A stretch of DNA of 64,000 nt from Bacteroidales bacterium (GCA_017651465.1 JAGCCX010000005.1:62001-126000), one strand, 5' to 3'; shown: positions 1-9,476, counted from the first letter of the stretch. The notes: generated by a model not told the origin, from the letters alone. Made by a program: numbers and translations.

Positions 1-690
1 GCAGGAGAGAGCGATACCATTGTAATTGAAGATCTTGCATACTTTTGTATGGATACCCGCGGAGGCTTCGGCACCCCTTACCACGAGCCGTATCCTCCCA
101 CTGTGGCGCGCTACACTGACAACTATATGATGCTGCTGTCGGCATCCAAGATATTCTCTTACGCCGGTCAGCGCATAGGCGTGCTTTGCGTGGGAGAGGG
201 CCTGTACAATCGGGTTTTTCCCGCCCTTGCCGCCCGCTACGGGGGTACGGGCATATTCGGACTCACCATTACCGGCGGAATACTTGATATGCTCACCTCG
301 GGCTGTACCGCCAGTACGCAGTGGGGCCTTGCCGCTATGATGAACAGCAGCTGTGAGGGGAAGCTCAATTTTGTGGAAGAAATCTCCGGCTATGGCACCC
401 GGGCGGCCCGGATGAAGGCTATTTTCCTGCGCAACGGCTTCAGTATAAGTTACGAGAGCGACGGGCGCGGCCCCATAGCGGACGGGTTCTTCTTTACTCT
501 CAGCTATCCCGGGATGGACAGCGCCACCCTTGTGGATGAACTCATTGCCTATGGGGTCAGCACCGTGAGCCTCGACAAGATGGGGAGCAGCCGGCACGGG
601 GTGAGAGTGTGTTCAAGCCGCATAGAGGGCGGGCAGTTCCCGCTTCTGGAGGAGCGTATGGCGGCCTTTGCCCAGGACCATTGCCAATAA
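1..690 (+). CDS. PLP-dependent aminotransferase, class I/II (5' end outside window)
   Basis: The reading frame is open from the first base of the window, so the start lies upstream and only the last 229 residues are seen. The frame begins with a VIEDLAY segment typical of the residues that contact the pyridine ring in fold-type I aminotransferases. The motif SASKIFSYAGQRIG carries the Schiff-base lysine (codon 148-150). The C-terminal part has the usual small domain ending in a VRVCSSRI-like strand. The substrate cannot be told from this fragment. The following gene has its own -7 box, so this gene probably ends its transcript here. Function as an aminotransferase is family knowledge; specificity is unknown. 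Confidence 0.85.
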   Translation, partial: AGESDTIVIEDLAYFCMDTRGGFGTPYHEPYPPTVARYTDNYMMLLSASKIFSYAGQRIGVLCVGEGLYNRVFPALAARYGGTGIFGLTITGGILDMLTSGCTASTQWGLAAMMNSSCEGKLNFVEEISGYGTRAARMKAIFLRNGFSISYESDGRGPIADGFFFTLSYPGMDSATLVDELIAYGVSTVSLDKMGSSRHGVRVCSSRIEGGQFPLLEERMAAFAQDHCQ

Positions 691-703
691 CAGCGATTTT
701 TTG

Positions 704-711
704 TATATTTG
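704..711 (+). promoter_or_regulatory. -7 box for the LOG-family gene
   Basis: TATATTTG matches the Bacteroidota -7 consensus TAnnTTTG. A partial -33 match (ATTG, 680-683) lies 20 nt upstream, inside the end of the aminotransferase gene. It predicts a leader of roughly 20 nt before the ATG at 735. Confidence 0.6.
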
Positions 712-734
712 CATAATTGCAAACCATTTAGCCT

Positions 735-1853
735 ATGTCGTCCCATTCGTATAGGGAGGTAGAGAGCATCTCCACCCTGCCAGGTCCCGATGAGTCGGGA
801 TTCATTTCCCACTACGTCTTTCAGTACATCGACTTCAGCCAGGTGCCGCAGTACATTGCCGCAGGCCACCGTTTCTGCGACTGCTTCTTCTTCGGCTGCG
901 ACATTCCCGCCGATATGGAAGGCCAGATCGGCAGCACCTGCCTGGTGTTTCCGCGCCTGGGGCTTGCCTACAGCACTTTCAGAGGCAAGCTTTACACAGC
1001 GTCGGAGCTTTACGAGGGTTACGATCCCGAGCACGAAGACAGCTTCGCCACCTGCTTCGACACCCGCGTGTACAACGACTACATCGACAAGGGAAAGCAG
1101 TGCAACGAGATACGGGAGACCCTGGGCCGCACCCTTCACGACAGGGCCATCGAAGATGCGATGGGCGACTTCCTGAGCCGTTACGGCGAGAGGCAGGTGG
1201 TGGCCATAATGGGCGGCCACGTAATCAAACGTACCGACGCTGAATACCGCAAGGTGGCCCTCATCAGCAAAACCCTGACCGAAAGAGGCAAGCTGATGGC
1301 TTCCGGAGGAGGCCCCGGCGCTATGGAGGCCACCCATCTGGGAGCCTGGATGGCCGGCCGCACCGCCGAAGAATTCGATGAGGCCCTCTCCATCTTGCAG
1401 GTTGCTCCCACCTTCCGCGATCCGGGCTGGCTGCGTACGGCCTTCGAAGTGCGGGCGCGTTTCCCGCAGAACCGTTTCCGCAGCCTGGGCATTCCCACTT
1501 GGTTCTACGGGCACGAACCCGCCACGCCTTTTGCCACCGACATAGCCAAATATTTCCAGAACAGTATGCGCGAAGATATCCTCCTGACGATTGCAAAGGG
1601 AGGCATAATCTATACTCCCGGTTCGGCCGGCACCCTTCAGGAAATCTTCCAGGACGCCGCTCAGAATCACTATAAGACCGTGGGACTGTCGAGCCCTATG
1701 GTGTTCCTGGGGGTGGATTTCTTCAGCCGCGAGGTTCCCGTCTATCCTCTGCTCGAAGCCCTTCTGGCCAACGGCCGTTATAAAGATTTGCTGCTTACCA
1801 TCACCGACAGCCAGGAAGAAGCCGTTGACGCCGTAATGAGCTTCGGCCAATGA
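735..1853 (+). CDS. LOG-family protein (nucleotide 5'-monophosphate nucleosidase-like)
   Basis: A 372-residue cytoplasmic protein. The C-terminal two thirds carry the LOG/lysine-decarboxylase-like Rossmann fold: SGGGPGAME near residue 190 and the signature PGSAGTLQE at about residues 295-303, which replaces the usual PGGxGTxxE with one change. Family members hydrolyse nucleoside 5'-monophosphates to free base and ribose-5-phosphate. The first 130 residues are an extension not found in short LOG proteins, and longer bacterial LOG proteins of this size exist. The stop codon overlaps the start of the beta-mannosidase gene (ATGA). No signal peptide is seen. Exact substrate is unknown. Confidence 0.8.
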   Translation: MSSHSYREVESISTLPGPDESGFISHYVFQYIDFSQVPQYIAAGHRFCDCFFFGCDIPADMEGQIGSTCLVFPRLGLAYSTFRGKLYTASELYEGYDPEHEDSFATCFDTRVYNDYIDKGKQCNEIRETLGRTLHDRAIEDAMGDFLSRYGERQVVAIMGGHVIKRTDAEYRKVALISKTLTERGKLMASGGGPGAMEATHLGAWMAGRTAEEFDEALSILQVAPTFRDPGWLRTAFEVRARFPQNRFRSLGIPTWFYGHEPATPFATDIAKYFQNSMREDILLTIAKGGIIYTPGSAGTLQEIFQDAAQNHYKTVGLSSPMVFLGVDFFSREVPVYPLLEALLANGRYKDLLLTITDSQEEAVDAVMSFGQ

Positions 1854-4441
1854 AGCACCTGCTGCTCACGTGCTTAGCGGCGCTGTACTTTGTGGGCGCA
1901 GCCGCCTCTCCCGCCGTGCAGTCGCTGGACGGGCATTGGGAAATGCGTCAGGTGCGGGGGTTCAATTTCTATCCTGCAACAGTGCCCGGCACGGTACATA
2001 CCGACCTGTTAGCGGCCGGTGTCATCGAAGATCCCTATGTGGGCTTCGGCGAGCGTGCCGTGCAGTGGGTCGATAAAGAAGACTGGCTGTACAGGCGCTT
2101 CTTCGATGTGGATGCTTCGCTGTTGGAGTGCAGCCACGTTGATTTGTGCCTCGACGGCCTGGATACCTATGCCGACGTGAGCCTGAACGGAGTCAAAGTG
2201 CTCAGTGCGGACAATATGTTCCGCCGCTGGCGAGTGGGCGTGGAGGGCTTGCTCAAACCCAGCGGCAATGTGCTTGAAGTGCTGTTCCACTCGCCCGTCA
2301 AGGTAGATATGCCCAAGTGGGAGGCCTACCCCGAGCATTACGACCCGGGTAACGACCAGAGCTTTAACGGCGGGCTCCTGGACAGGAAAATCAGCATTTT
2401 TGCGCGCAAGGCCGGCTATCATTACGGCTGGGACTGGGGGCCGCGTATCGTTACTTCCGGCATTTGGCGCCCGGTGCGCCTCGAGGGCTGGAGCGCTGCC
2501 CGCATAGAAGATGTTTACTACCGCCAGAAGAGTGTCAGCGCGAAGAAGGCGCAGCTCGAGGTGCAGCTGGACATTCTCTCCGATGCTGAAATAGCTGCCG
2601 CATCGGTAATCATCAGCGCCGACGGGCTTAAGCCGCAGCAGCTAAAAACCTCCCTCAAGCGGGGATCCAACCGCATCAGCGTGCCTGTTACCATAGCCAG
2701 GCCGAGGTTGTGGTGGACCCGAGAGCTGGGAGAGCCATATCTGTATAATTTCACCGCCAGGGTGCTTGACGGCGGCTCCGTGCTGGACTCCCGTACCGAC
2801 AGGGTGGGCATACGCAGCATAGAGCTCGAGCGCAGCAGCGACGCCCAGGGGTGCAGTTTCCGCTTCCTTCTCAACGGGGTGCCGGTGTTTATGAAAGGCG
2901 CCAACTATATTCCCAACGATATTTTCCTTCCCCGCGTAGGGCGCAGCGAGTACGAGAGGGTAGTGGGCGATGCGGCCGAGGCCGGTATGAATATGCTTCG
3001 CGTGTGGGGAGGCGGAGTTTACGAAGACGATTGTTTCTACTCCCTCTGCGACGAGGCGGGAGTGCTTATCTGGCAGGACTTTATGTTCAGCTGCAGCATC
3101 TATCCCTACGAGGGAGAGTTCCGCCGCAGCGTTATCGCCGAGGCCGCCGACAATGTGCGCCGCCTGCGGAATCACCCCTGCATAGCCCTGTGGTGCGGCA
3201 ACAACGAGTGCAGCGAGATGTGGTACGGCTGGGGAGTGCAGACCGGAAGGCCGTTTGACGAGGTGGCCGTGGCCCAGTACCGGCATCAGTACTATCACGA
3301 TCTTCCCGCCGTGGTGGACAGCCTCTGCCCGGGCGTAAGTTACACTCCCACATCGCCCTGGAGCCCCGAGGACGGGCGGAATATGGACCCTCTGAAAGCC
3401 GACTTCCATTATTGGACCCCCTGGGCGCAGCGCATACCCAGTACCACATTCGAGGAGCATCACAGCCGCTTCTACAGTGAGTACGGCTTCCAGTCGTTCG
3501 CGGGTATCGAAACCCTCGCCCAGTTCGCTCCCGACAGCTGCGGGCTCGATGCGGGGAGCGAAGTGATAATGTTCCACCAGAGGGGAGGAAGCGTTGCGAA
3601 CCAGCGCATAATGAACAAACTTGCCGACGAATACACCACGCCCTCCAGCTTCAGCGAGAGCATATATCTCAGCCAGATAGCCCAGGGCGATATCATACGC
3701 CGGGCCATAGAGTCGCACCGCAGGGACAAGCCCCTGTGCTGGGGAAGCCTGGTATGGCAGATCAACGACTGCTGGCCGGTGGCGTCTTGGTCGAGCCGCG
3801 ACTGGTACGGCACCTGGAAACCCCTGCACTACTATATGCGCGAGGCGTTCAGGGATGTTCTGCCCTCGGCGGTAGTAAAAGACGGACGGCTCGAGGTATG
3901 GCTGGTATCCGACCGGCTCCAAAAACTTAGCGGCACGCTTACCGTGAAGCTTGAAGACTTCCAGGGCACGGTTTACAGGAGTGAGAGCATCAAGGTCAGA
4001 CTCGCTCCCAACGGCTCGGAGTGCATTTGGAGCCTGGCGCCCGAGGCCCTCCCCAAGGCGGCTACAGACTTGTTCGTGCTGATGGAATTCGTTGATTCAC
4101 AGGGGAAAGTTTATAGGAACCATCTCCTCCTTAGCTCTGTCAAGGAGGCCCGCCTTCCCGCTGCTTCACTTAGGTGGAGCGTTAAGGAGAGGCCCGGCGG
4201 CTTTGATGTGAGCGTGGTCTCTGATGTGTTTGCAAAGGGCGTATTTCTTAACGTAAGCGGCGGAATGCTCGCATCCGACAGCTCCGGCAAGGCTCTCCCG
4301 GGCACTTGCACCGCCCGCAATTTCTCGGATAATTATTTCGACCTGCTGCCCGGCGAGAGCCGTACGGTCAGCCTTGACAGTCCTTTGAGCGCTGCGGAAT
4401 TCAGCCGCGCCCTGAGGGTAAGATGCGTTGTAAAAAACTGA
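1850..4441 (+). CDS. Beta-mannosidase, glycoside hydrolase family 2
   Basis: An 863-residue exported protein with an N-terminal signal peptide (about residues 1-19) followed by the GH2 sugar-binding, immunoglobulin-like and TIM-barrel domains. VDKEDWLYRRFF and HYGWDWGPR are typical of the beta-mannosidase branch of GH2. The acid/base is E453 in WCGNNECSE and the nucleophile is E544 in SEYGFQS. The length fits the family. It should remove terminal beta-mannose residues from mannosides or N-glycan cores in the periplasm. It overlaps the LOG gene by 4 nt, so the two are co-transcribed. No SusC/SusD pair is adjacent, so it is not in a classical polysaccharide utilisation locus. Confidence 0.92.
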   Translation: MKHLLLTCLAALYFVGAAASPAVQSLDGHWEMRQVRGFNFYPATVPGTVHTDLLAAGVIEDPYVGFGERAVQWVDKEDWLYRRFFDVDASLLECSHVDLCLDGLDTYADVSLNGVKVLSADNMFRRWRVGVEGLLKPSGNVLEVLFHSPVKVDMPKWEAYPEHYDPGNDQSFNGGLLDRKISIFARKAGYHYGWDWGPRIVTSGIWRPVRLEGWSAARIEDVYYRQKSVSAKKAQLEVQLDILSDAEIAAASVIISADGLKPQQLKTSLKRGSNRISVPVTIARPRLWWTRELGEPYLYNFTARVLDGGSVLDSRTDRVGIRSIELERSSDAQGCSFRFLLNGVPVFMKGANYIPNDIFLPRVGRSEYERVVGDAAEAGMNMLRVWGGGVYEDDCFYSLCDEAGVLIWQDFMFSCSIYPYEGEFRRSVIAEAADNVRRLRNHPCIALWCGNNECSEMWYGWGVQTGRPFDEVAVAQYRHQYYHDLPAVVDSLCPGVSYTPTSPWSPEDGRNMDPLKADFHYWTPWAQRIPSTTFEEHHSRFYSEYGFQSFAGIETLAQFAPDSCGLDAGSEVIMFHQRGGSVANQRIMNKLADEYTTPSSFSESIYLSQIAQGDIIRRAIESHRRDKPLCWGSLVWQINDCWPVASWSSRDWYGTWKPLHYYMREAFRDVLPSAVVKDGRLEVWLVSDRLQKLSGTLTVKLEDFQGTVYRSESIKVRLAPNGSECIWSLAPEALPKAATDLFVLMEFVDSQGKVYRNHLLLSSVKEARLPAASLRWSVKERPGGFDVSVVSDVFAKGVFLNVSGGMLASDSSGKALPGTCTARNFSDNYFDLLPGESRTVSLDSPLSAAEFSRALRVRCVVKN

Positions 4442-4448
4442 AACAGAT

Positions 4449-6155
4449 ATGCGTAAGTCGTTATTATTCATCTTCTTCCTGCTCCTTTCGCAGTTCTTGT
4501 CAGCCCAGTCGATAAACTCCATCGATATTAATGTGTATATCGACGACAAGGGCGATGCTTACGTCAAGCAGCAGTGGGACGTGAACGTTGTAAGCGGTAC
4601 CGAATGGTACATCCCCATCTCCAACCTTAACGGAAGTTCCGTCCGCGGGCTTACAGTGAGCGAGGATGGGCGGGAGTTCGAAGACGAGGGACGCAGCTGG
4701 AACACCAAGCGCAGCCTTGAGGAGAAGGCCTTCAGGAGCGGCATCATCGACAAGGGCAAGGACGGCGTGGAACTTTGCTGGGGCCAGGGCTCTTACGGCC
4801 CCCACAAATGGACAGCCGGCTTTGTGGTTCTCGGGCTGGTGCAGTCGTTGGATGACTACGATGCATTCAACTTTATGTTCGTCAATCCAGGGCTGGTGGC
4901 GCCGCCCCGGCACGCATCCATAACCTTCCAGCGCCTGTCGGGCGAGCCTTTCACGAGCGATTCCACCCGTTTCTGGTTCTTCGGTTGCGAGGGCGAATCC
5001 GTTCTTCGTGACGACGGAACCATATTCTTCGAGACCGACAGGCCTATGCCGTCCAACGGCAAGCTCATAGCGATGATGCGCTTTGACAAAGGAGTCTTCG
5101 AAGCGTACAACGAGAGGAATATGAGCTTTGAGAAAATGCAGAAGGAGGCCTTCAAGGGCAGCAGCTACGAAAAGAAGGGCGGCTTCCTGAAGGGTATCAG
5201 TATGGACACTCTCATCGATTTGTTCTTCGGCTTCCTCGTAGTTCTGGTATCGCTGGGCTCCGTCGTGGTCTTTTTTGTACTTCGCATCAGAGACCTGGTG
5301 CTCAAAGCCTCAGGCAAGATGTGGTCGCCCAAGTTCTTTGGAGCCTCCAGCGTCAAGGGCTGGTCGAGAGAGGCTCCTTTCGACGGCAGCATCCCTATTG
5401 CCGCTTATCTGTTCAAGGAAGGAACACGCCTGACCTTCAAGAACGGCCATCCCGAAAGGGCCATAGGCGCATTCTTCCTCAGGTGGATACGTCAAGGATA
5501 TGTAACGCCTGTACCTGCCACGGACGGTCACTACGACCTGCAGTTCCAGGCCGAGGAGCCCGACTTTAACAGCGGATGCGAAAAGAGCCTTTACAAGAAG
5601 GCTTTCGAGGCTTGCGGGTCTAATCAGATACTCGAAAAGGGCGAGTTCGACTCTTGGGCCAAAAAGCACTACAAGTCGCTTGCCGGCTGGCCCGATTCGG
5701 TGGTCAGCGAGGGCAAATCCAAGTACAATTTCTTCAAGGGCGACAAGCTGGCCGAAAGTGCCAAACTGCTGCAGTTCAAAAACTTCCTTAACGATTTTAC
5801 CATATCCTCCGAGAGGGAAGTGCCCGAGGTGGGCCTGTGGGGGCAGTATCTCGAGTTCGCCCAGTTCTTCGGCATAGCCGATAAGGTGGCCAAGGCCTTT
5901 GCAAAGCTTTATCCTACCGAGTTCAACGACTTCAGCAAGCAGTACGGGCTCGACGCCACTACTATGAGCACCGTGCTGAATAACTGGAGCACAATGACCT
6001 CCAGGGCATACCGCAGCGCTTATTCGGCAAAGCTCAGTCACGAGGCTTCGTCCGGCTCGGGCAGTTCGGGCAGTTCGGGCGGCTTCGGCGGTCATTCGTC
6101 CTTCGGCGGCGGAGGCGGGTTCTCCGGAGGGGGCTTCGGAGGTGGCAGCCGATAG
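4449..6155 (+). CDS. DUF2207-type membrane protein with Gly-rich tail
   Basis: A 568-residue protein with a signal peptide (about 1-19), a periplasmic beta-rich region of the DUF2207 type (about 20-230, starting INSIDINVYIDDKGDAYV), one clear membrane span at about 255-280, a cytoplasmic region, and a glycine/serine-rich C-terminus (about 532-568) ending GFGGGSR. This layout is shared by DUF2207 proteins, whose function is unknown. Many family members have two or more membrane spans; here only one is obvious. It lies 7 nt after the beta-mannosidase gene and probably shares its transcript. The gene is followed by a new -7 box at 6174. Confidence 0.75.
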   Translation: MRKSLLFIFFLLLSQFLSAQSINSIDINVYIDDKGDAYVKQQWDVNVVSGTEWYIPISNLNGSSVRGLTVSEDGREFEDEGRSWNTKRSLEEKAFRSGIIDKGKDGVELCWGQGSYGPHKWTAGFVVLGLVQSLDDYDAFNFMFVNPGLVAPPRHASITFQRLSGEPFTSDSTRFWFFGCEGESVLRDDGTIFFETDRPMPSNGKLIAMMRFDKGVFEAYNERNMSFEKMQKEAFKGSSYEKKGGFLKGISMDTLIDLFFGFLVVLVSLGSVVVFFVLRIRDLVLKASGKMWSPKFFGASSVKGWSREAPFDGSIPIAAYLFKEGTRLTFKNGHPERAIGAFFLRWIRQGYVTPVPATDGHYDLQFQAEEPDFNSGCEKSLYKKAFEACGSNQILEKGEFDSWAKKHYKSLAGWPDSVVSEGKSKYNFFKGDKLAESAKLLQFKNFLNDFTISSEREVPEVGLWGQYLEFAQFFGIADKVAKAFAKLYPTEFNDFSKQYGLDATTMSTVLNNWSTMTSRAYRSAYSAKLSHEASSGSGSSGSSGGFGGHSSFGGGGGFSGGGFGGGSR

Positions 6156-6173
6156 TATTTCCAAGGTTTTTAT

Positions 6174-6181
6174 TAAATTTG
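6174..6181 (+). promoter_or_regulatory. -7 box for the acyltransferase-like gene
   Basis: TAAATTTG fits TAnnTTTG and leaves 25 nt to the ATG at 6207. No clear TTTG is seen 19-21 nt upstream. The leader contains AACGCTAAA (6195-6203), also present in the leader of the outer-membrane barrel gene read from 11873. Confidence 0.55.
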
Positions 6182-6206
6182 CAGTCTATATTAAAACGCT
6201 AAACCT

Positions 6207-7100
6207 ATGCAAACCACAGAACCGCGAAAGAAGCATCGTCGCGACCGTTACGACGGCTGGTACCTGTCCGGCCTGGATTCGCTTCACGTGATGATGCCTT
6301 ATATGTTCGGACCGCGTACCAAAAACGAGGCCGTGATGAGCGAGGTAGTCGACCTTACCGAAGTTGATAAGTTCCTCGCCAAAAAGAATGCCGACAATCC
6401 CGATTTTAAATATACCTGGTTCCATTTCATAACGGCGGCGCTCGCCAAGGCGGTGCTGCTCAGGCCCAAGATGAATTATTTCATCGCCGGCCACCGCTAC
6501 TACGAGCGCAAGAAGATACAGATTGCCTTTGTGGTCAAGCGCCAGTTCAACGACGGAGCTGAAGAGGCTGAGGCCAAGTTCGAGCTCGACCGCGAGGGAC
6601 CTTCGCCCGTGGACCAGGTTCACGACTACGTGCGCGGCTACGTCCAGAAAGTAAGGGTGGAAGACAAGACCGAGGGTATAACCAACACCCTGAACGTGGT
6701 CCAGAAGCTGCCCAGGCCCATTTTCCGTTTGTTGGCCAAGGTGCTCAACTGGCTCGAGTATCACGGCTGGTATCCCAAGGGCCTGGCCAAGGACGATCCC
6801 AGCTATTCGAGCATCTTCGTGACCAATCTGGGCAGCATCAAGATGAATGCCGACTACCATCACTTGTTCGACTGGGGCACCAATTCGTTCTTCGTAGTCA
6901 TAAGCGAGAAGAAACTCCGCCCCTTCTTCAACGAAGACGGCACCTACGAGATGCGCAACACCATCAAGCTCGGAATGACCATCGACGAGCGCATAGCGGA
7001 CGGATACTATTTTGCCAAGACCCTTAAGCTTCTGAGGCATATGTTCGCTCACCCTGAACTTCTTGACGAGCCCGCCGCGACTCCCATTGACATAGACTGA
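6207..7100 (+). CDS. Acyltransferase-like protein of the CAT / 2-oxoacid dehydrogenase E2 fold
   Basis: A 297-residue cytoplasmic protein resembling the catalytic domain of dihydrolipoamide acyltransferase and chloramphenicol acetyltransferase: YTWFHFITAALAKA in the N-terminal half, SSIFVTNLGSIKMN in the middle, and the C-terminal segment TIDERIADGYYFAK. In CAT/E2 enzymes the last segment contains HxxxDG with the catalytic histidine. Here the aligned position is E261 (E-RIA-D265-G266), so the histidine appears to be replaced. No lipoyl domain is present. The protein may be a non-classical acyltransferase or a non-catalytic relative. It is 4 nt from a downstream acyl ligase, which supports a role in acyl transfer. 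Confidence 0.7.
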   Translation: MQTTEPRKKHRRDRYDGWYLSGLDSLHVMMPYMFGPRTKNEAVMSEVVDLTEVDKFLAKKNADNPDFKYTWFHFITAALAKAVLLRPKMNYFIAGHRYYERKKIQIAFVVKRQFNDGAEEAEAKFELDREGPSPVDQVHDYVRGYVQKVRVEDKTEGITNTLNVVQKLPRPIFRLLAKVLNWLEYHGWYPKGLAKDDPSYSSIFVTNLGSIKMNADYHHLFDWGTNSFFVVISEKKLRPFFNEDGTYEMRNTIKLGMTIDERIADGYYFAKTLKLLRHMFAHPELLDEPAATPIDID

Positions 7101-7104
7101 CAAT

Positions 7105-8799
7105 ATGAAATTCGACTATTCCAACATACCCGCCCCGTGGCTTGAGAGCTATGGCGCCGTAAAACCCAATCTGGATTATCCTCCCAAAACTATGGCCGAA
7201 GCGGTACTTGACACCGCAAAAGCCGACTCCGATTTCACCGCCCTGAGCTTTATGGGCCGCAAGATCCCGTATAGCACCCTTGCCGCCAACATCCATTTGG
7301 CAGCCAAGGCTTTCTATGCTCTCGGCGTGCGTCCCGGACAGCGGGTGCTGGTGTGCCTGCCCAATGTGCCGCAGGCCATCTACTGCCTTTACGGCCTCAA
7401 TCTGATAGGGGCTGTGCCCTCGATGGTGCACCCTCTTTCGGCAGTGGGCGAACTGGTATTCTACCTTAACGAGGCATCCTGCGACGTTGCCGTGACCCTT
7501 GACCAGTTTTACGCCAAGTTCCTCGAAGTTGACGCCCACCGCCATATCGGCAAGCTGATTATCGCCCGCGTATCTGAGGAACTGCCTTTCCCTCTTTCGT
7601 TCCTCCAGAAGACCTTTGCCGAGCGCAAATTCCCCAAACTGGTCGAAGGCGAGTCGGTGCTCAGCTGGAAGAGCCTGATGCAGATGGGCGAGAACTATAA
7701 GGGGGAGTATCAGTATAAAAAAGACTTTCTCTCCGAGGCGGTGGTGCTCTTCTCGGGCGGTACTACCGGAGTCACCAAGGGCATAATGCTCTCCGACCTT
7801 AATTTCAACGCACTGGCCTGCCAGACGGCCGAAATGGCCCAGGAGGAGGTGCATCACTCCCGTATGCTCGCCGCAATGCCGGTATTCCACGGCTTCGGTC
7901 TGGGAGTATGCATACACACTATACTGTTTTCGGGCGGCACGGCCATCCTGGTTCCCCGCTTCAACGTCAAGAGCTACGCCAATCTTATCAAGAAGACCCG
8001 CCCCAACTTCATAGCGGGCGTGCCTACCTTGTTTGAGGCCATCTCGCGCAACGAATACCTTAAGGGAGCCGACCTGTCGTGCCTGAAGGGAGTCTTCTCC
8101 GGGGGCGATTCGCTGAGCATCGAGCTCAAAAAGAAATTCGACGCCTTCCTTGCCGATCACAATGCCTCCGTACGTGTGCGCGAGGGCTACGGCACCACCG
8201 AATGTGTTACCGCCTGCTGCCTTACTCCGCACGATAAGGAGAAGGAGGGCAGCATAGGCATCCCTTATCCCGATACTTATTTCAAGATCTGCAAACCCGG
8301 CACCTGCGAGGAGGTCCCGTTCGACGAGGAGGGTGAAATATGCCTCACCGGCCCTTCGATGATGCTTGGTTACATCAACCACGAGGAAGAGAACGCCGAG
8401 ACGCTGCGCAAGCATTCCGACGGCCACGTGTGGCTCCATACTGGCGACCTGGGAGTTATGGATTCCGAGGGCTTCATCTATTTCCGCCAGCGTATCAAGC
8501 GGATGATAGTCACCAGCGGATACAACGTGTACCCCTCGCAGCTGGAAAATATCCTTGAGGGGCACCCGGCCGTGCGCCGCAGTTGTGTTATAGGCGTTCC
8601 CGATCCTTACAAAATGCAAAAGGTCAAGGCATTCGTGGTGCTTTCCGACGGCTGGGCCAACACGCCCGAGACCATCGAAAGCATTATGGCCCATTGCCGT
8701 AAGCATATCGCCAAATATGCAATGCCCTATATAATCGAAGTACGGGATTCGCTTCCCACCACGCTTGTGGGCAAGGTAGCATATACCAAACTGCAATAA
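7105..8799 (+). CDS. AMP-dependent acyl-CoA synthetase / ligase
   Basis: A 564-residue ANL-superfamily enzyme. The phosphate-binding loop SGGTTGVTKG lies at residues 217-226. The GYGTTE motif, the HTGDLGVMD motif and the C-terminal GKVAYTK with the probable catalytic lysine K557 are all present. The enzyme should activate a carboxylic acid, most likely a fatty acid, as an acyl-AMP and pass it to CoA or a carrier. It follows the CAT/E2-like gene by 4 nt and precedes a lipoprotein gene by 3 nt, so it is in an operon. A second AMP ligase lies at 14881. The acid used cannot be told from sequence. Confidence 0.88.
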   Translation: MKFDYSNIPAPWLESYGAVKPNLDYPPKTMAEAVLDTAKADSDFTALSFMGRKIPYSTLAANIHLAAKAFYALGVRPGQRVLVCLPNVPQAIYCLYGLNLIGAVPSMVHPLSAVGELVFYLNEASCDVAVTLDQFYAKFLEVDAHRHIGKLIIARVSEELPFPLSFLQKTFAERKFPKLVEGESVLSWKSLMQMGENYKGEYQYKKDFLSEAVVLFSGGTTGVTKGIMLSDLNFNALACQTAEMAQEEVHHSRMLAAMPVFHGFGLGVCIHTILFSGGTAILVPRFNVKSYANLIKKTRPNFIAGVPTLFEAISRNEYLKGADLSCLKGVFSGGDSLSIELKKKFDAFLADHNASVRVREGYGTTECVTACCLTPHDKEKEGSIGIPYPDTYFKICKPGTCEEVPFDEEGEICLTGPSMMLGYINHEEENAETLRKHSDGHVWLHTGDLGVMDSEGFIYFRQRIKRMIVTSGYNVYPSQLENILEGHPAVRRSCVIGVPDPYKMQKVKAFVVLSDGWANTPETIESIMAHCRKHIAKYAMPYIIEVRDSLPTTLVGKVAYTKLQ

Positions 8800-8802
8800 A
8801 CT

Positions 8803-9459
8803 ATGCGATATCTCAGAGCCTTCCTTGCAGCCTGTGTGGTCTTTGCCGCCTGTAACCACGCCGAGGAGCCCGTGGGACCCCCGGTGGTGACGGATGACGG
8901 CCTCATAGTTACCAGCGGAGGAGAGTCGGCATTCAGGATAGTATATGCCTCGGCCAAAACCAACGCCGAGGGCTTTGCCGCCTTCCTCTCCGACCGTTGC
9001 GGGGTCAAGGTCCCTCTGGTGCTCGACAGCGCCGAACCCACTGATTATGAGATACTCATAGGGGAGTGCGGGCGCCCTGAATGTGCGGAGGTGGCCAAGG
9101 ACTTTGCGGGAGCTTTCGGCTATAGCGCGAGGGTGGTAGGGACACGTCTGGTGATTACCGGTTCCGACGTTACCTGGACTTCTTTCGGCCTGAGGGCCGT
9201 GGTAAAGGAACTCCGTGAGGGATGTCTCGACGGGCAGGATTTGTTCGTGCCCAAAAATTTCGCCGTCAAGCAAGTCACCGACAATCCGCAGATGATTGCG
9301 CGGCTGATACGCCAGAAATACGACTTTACCCTTAATCCGGTGCAAGTGCTCAACTGCCCGCCCGCCGGGCGATATTATGTGGCATTTTATGCGGGCTCCA
9401 AAGTGGGAGCCTCGTTATACGAAATAATACCTGTTCATTATTATTCATATTCTAAATAA
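8803..9459 (+). CDS. Small lipoprotein resembling the N-terminal domain of some glycosidases
   Basis: A 218-residue predicted lipoprotein with a lipobox (VFAAC, Cys17). The segment from about 35 to 180, with GFAAFLSDRCGVKVPLVL and YEILIGECGRPE, resembles the small alpha/beta domain that precedes the TIM barrel in several glycosidase-like families (the GH20/GH67/DUF4838 type). No catalytic barrel follows, and the protein ends with an unusual stretch, VHYYSYSK. It may be a free-standing binding domain or the remnant of a longer gene truncated near 9330. It is 3 nt after the acyl ligase and 17 nt before the hydrolase lipoprotein. Function is not known. Confidence 0.55.
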   Translation: MRYLRAFLAACVVFAACNHAEEPVGPPVVTDDGLIVTSGGESAFRIVYASAKTNAEGFAAFLSDRCGVKVPLVLDSAEPTDYEILIGECGRPECAEVAKDFAGAFGYSARVVGTRLVITGSDVTWTSFGLRAVVKELREGCLDGQDLFVPKNFAVKQVTDNPQMIARLIRQKYDFTLNPVQVLNCPPAGRYYVAFYAGSKVGASLYEIIPVHYYSYSK

Positions 9460-9476
9460 TTGATAACACACTGATT

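Noticed and set aside
7024..9345. 773-residue antisense frame
   Set aside because: It lies opposite the acyl ligase gene, has no recognisable domain and is explained by the third-position GC bias of the plus-strand genes. The same applies to frames at 48210-49865, 50124-51458, 51584-52846 and 56267-58243.
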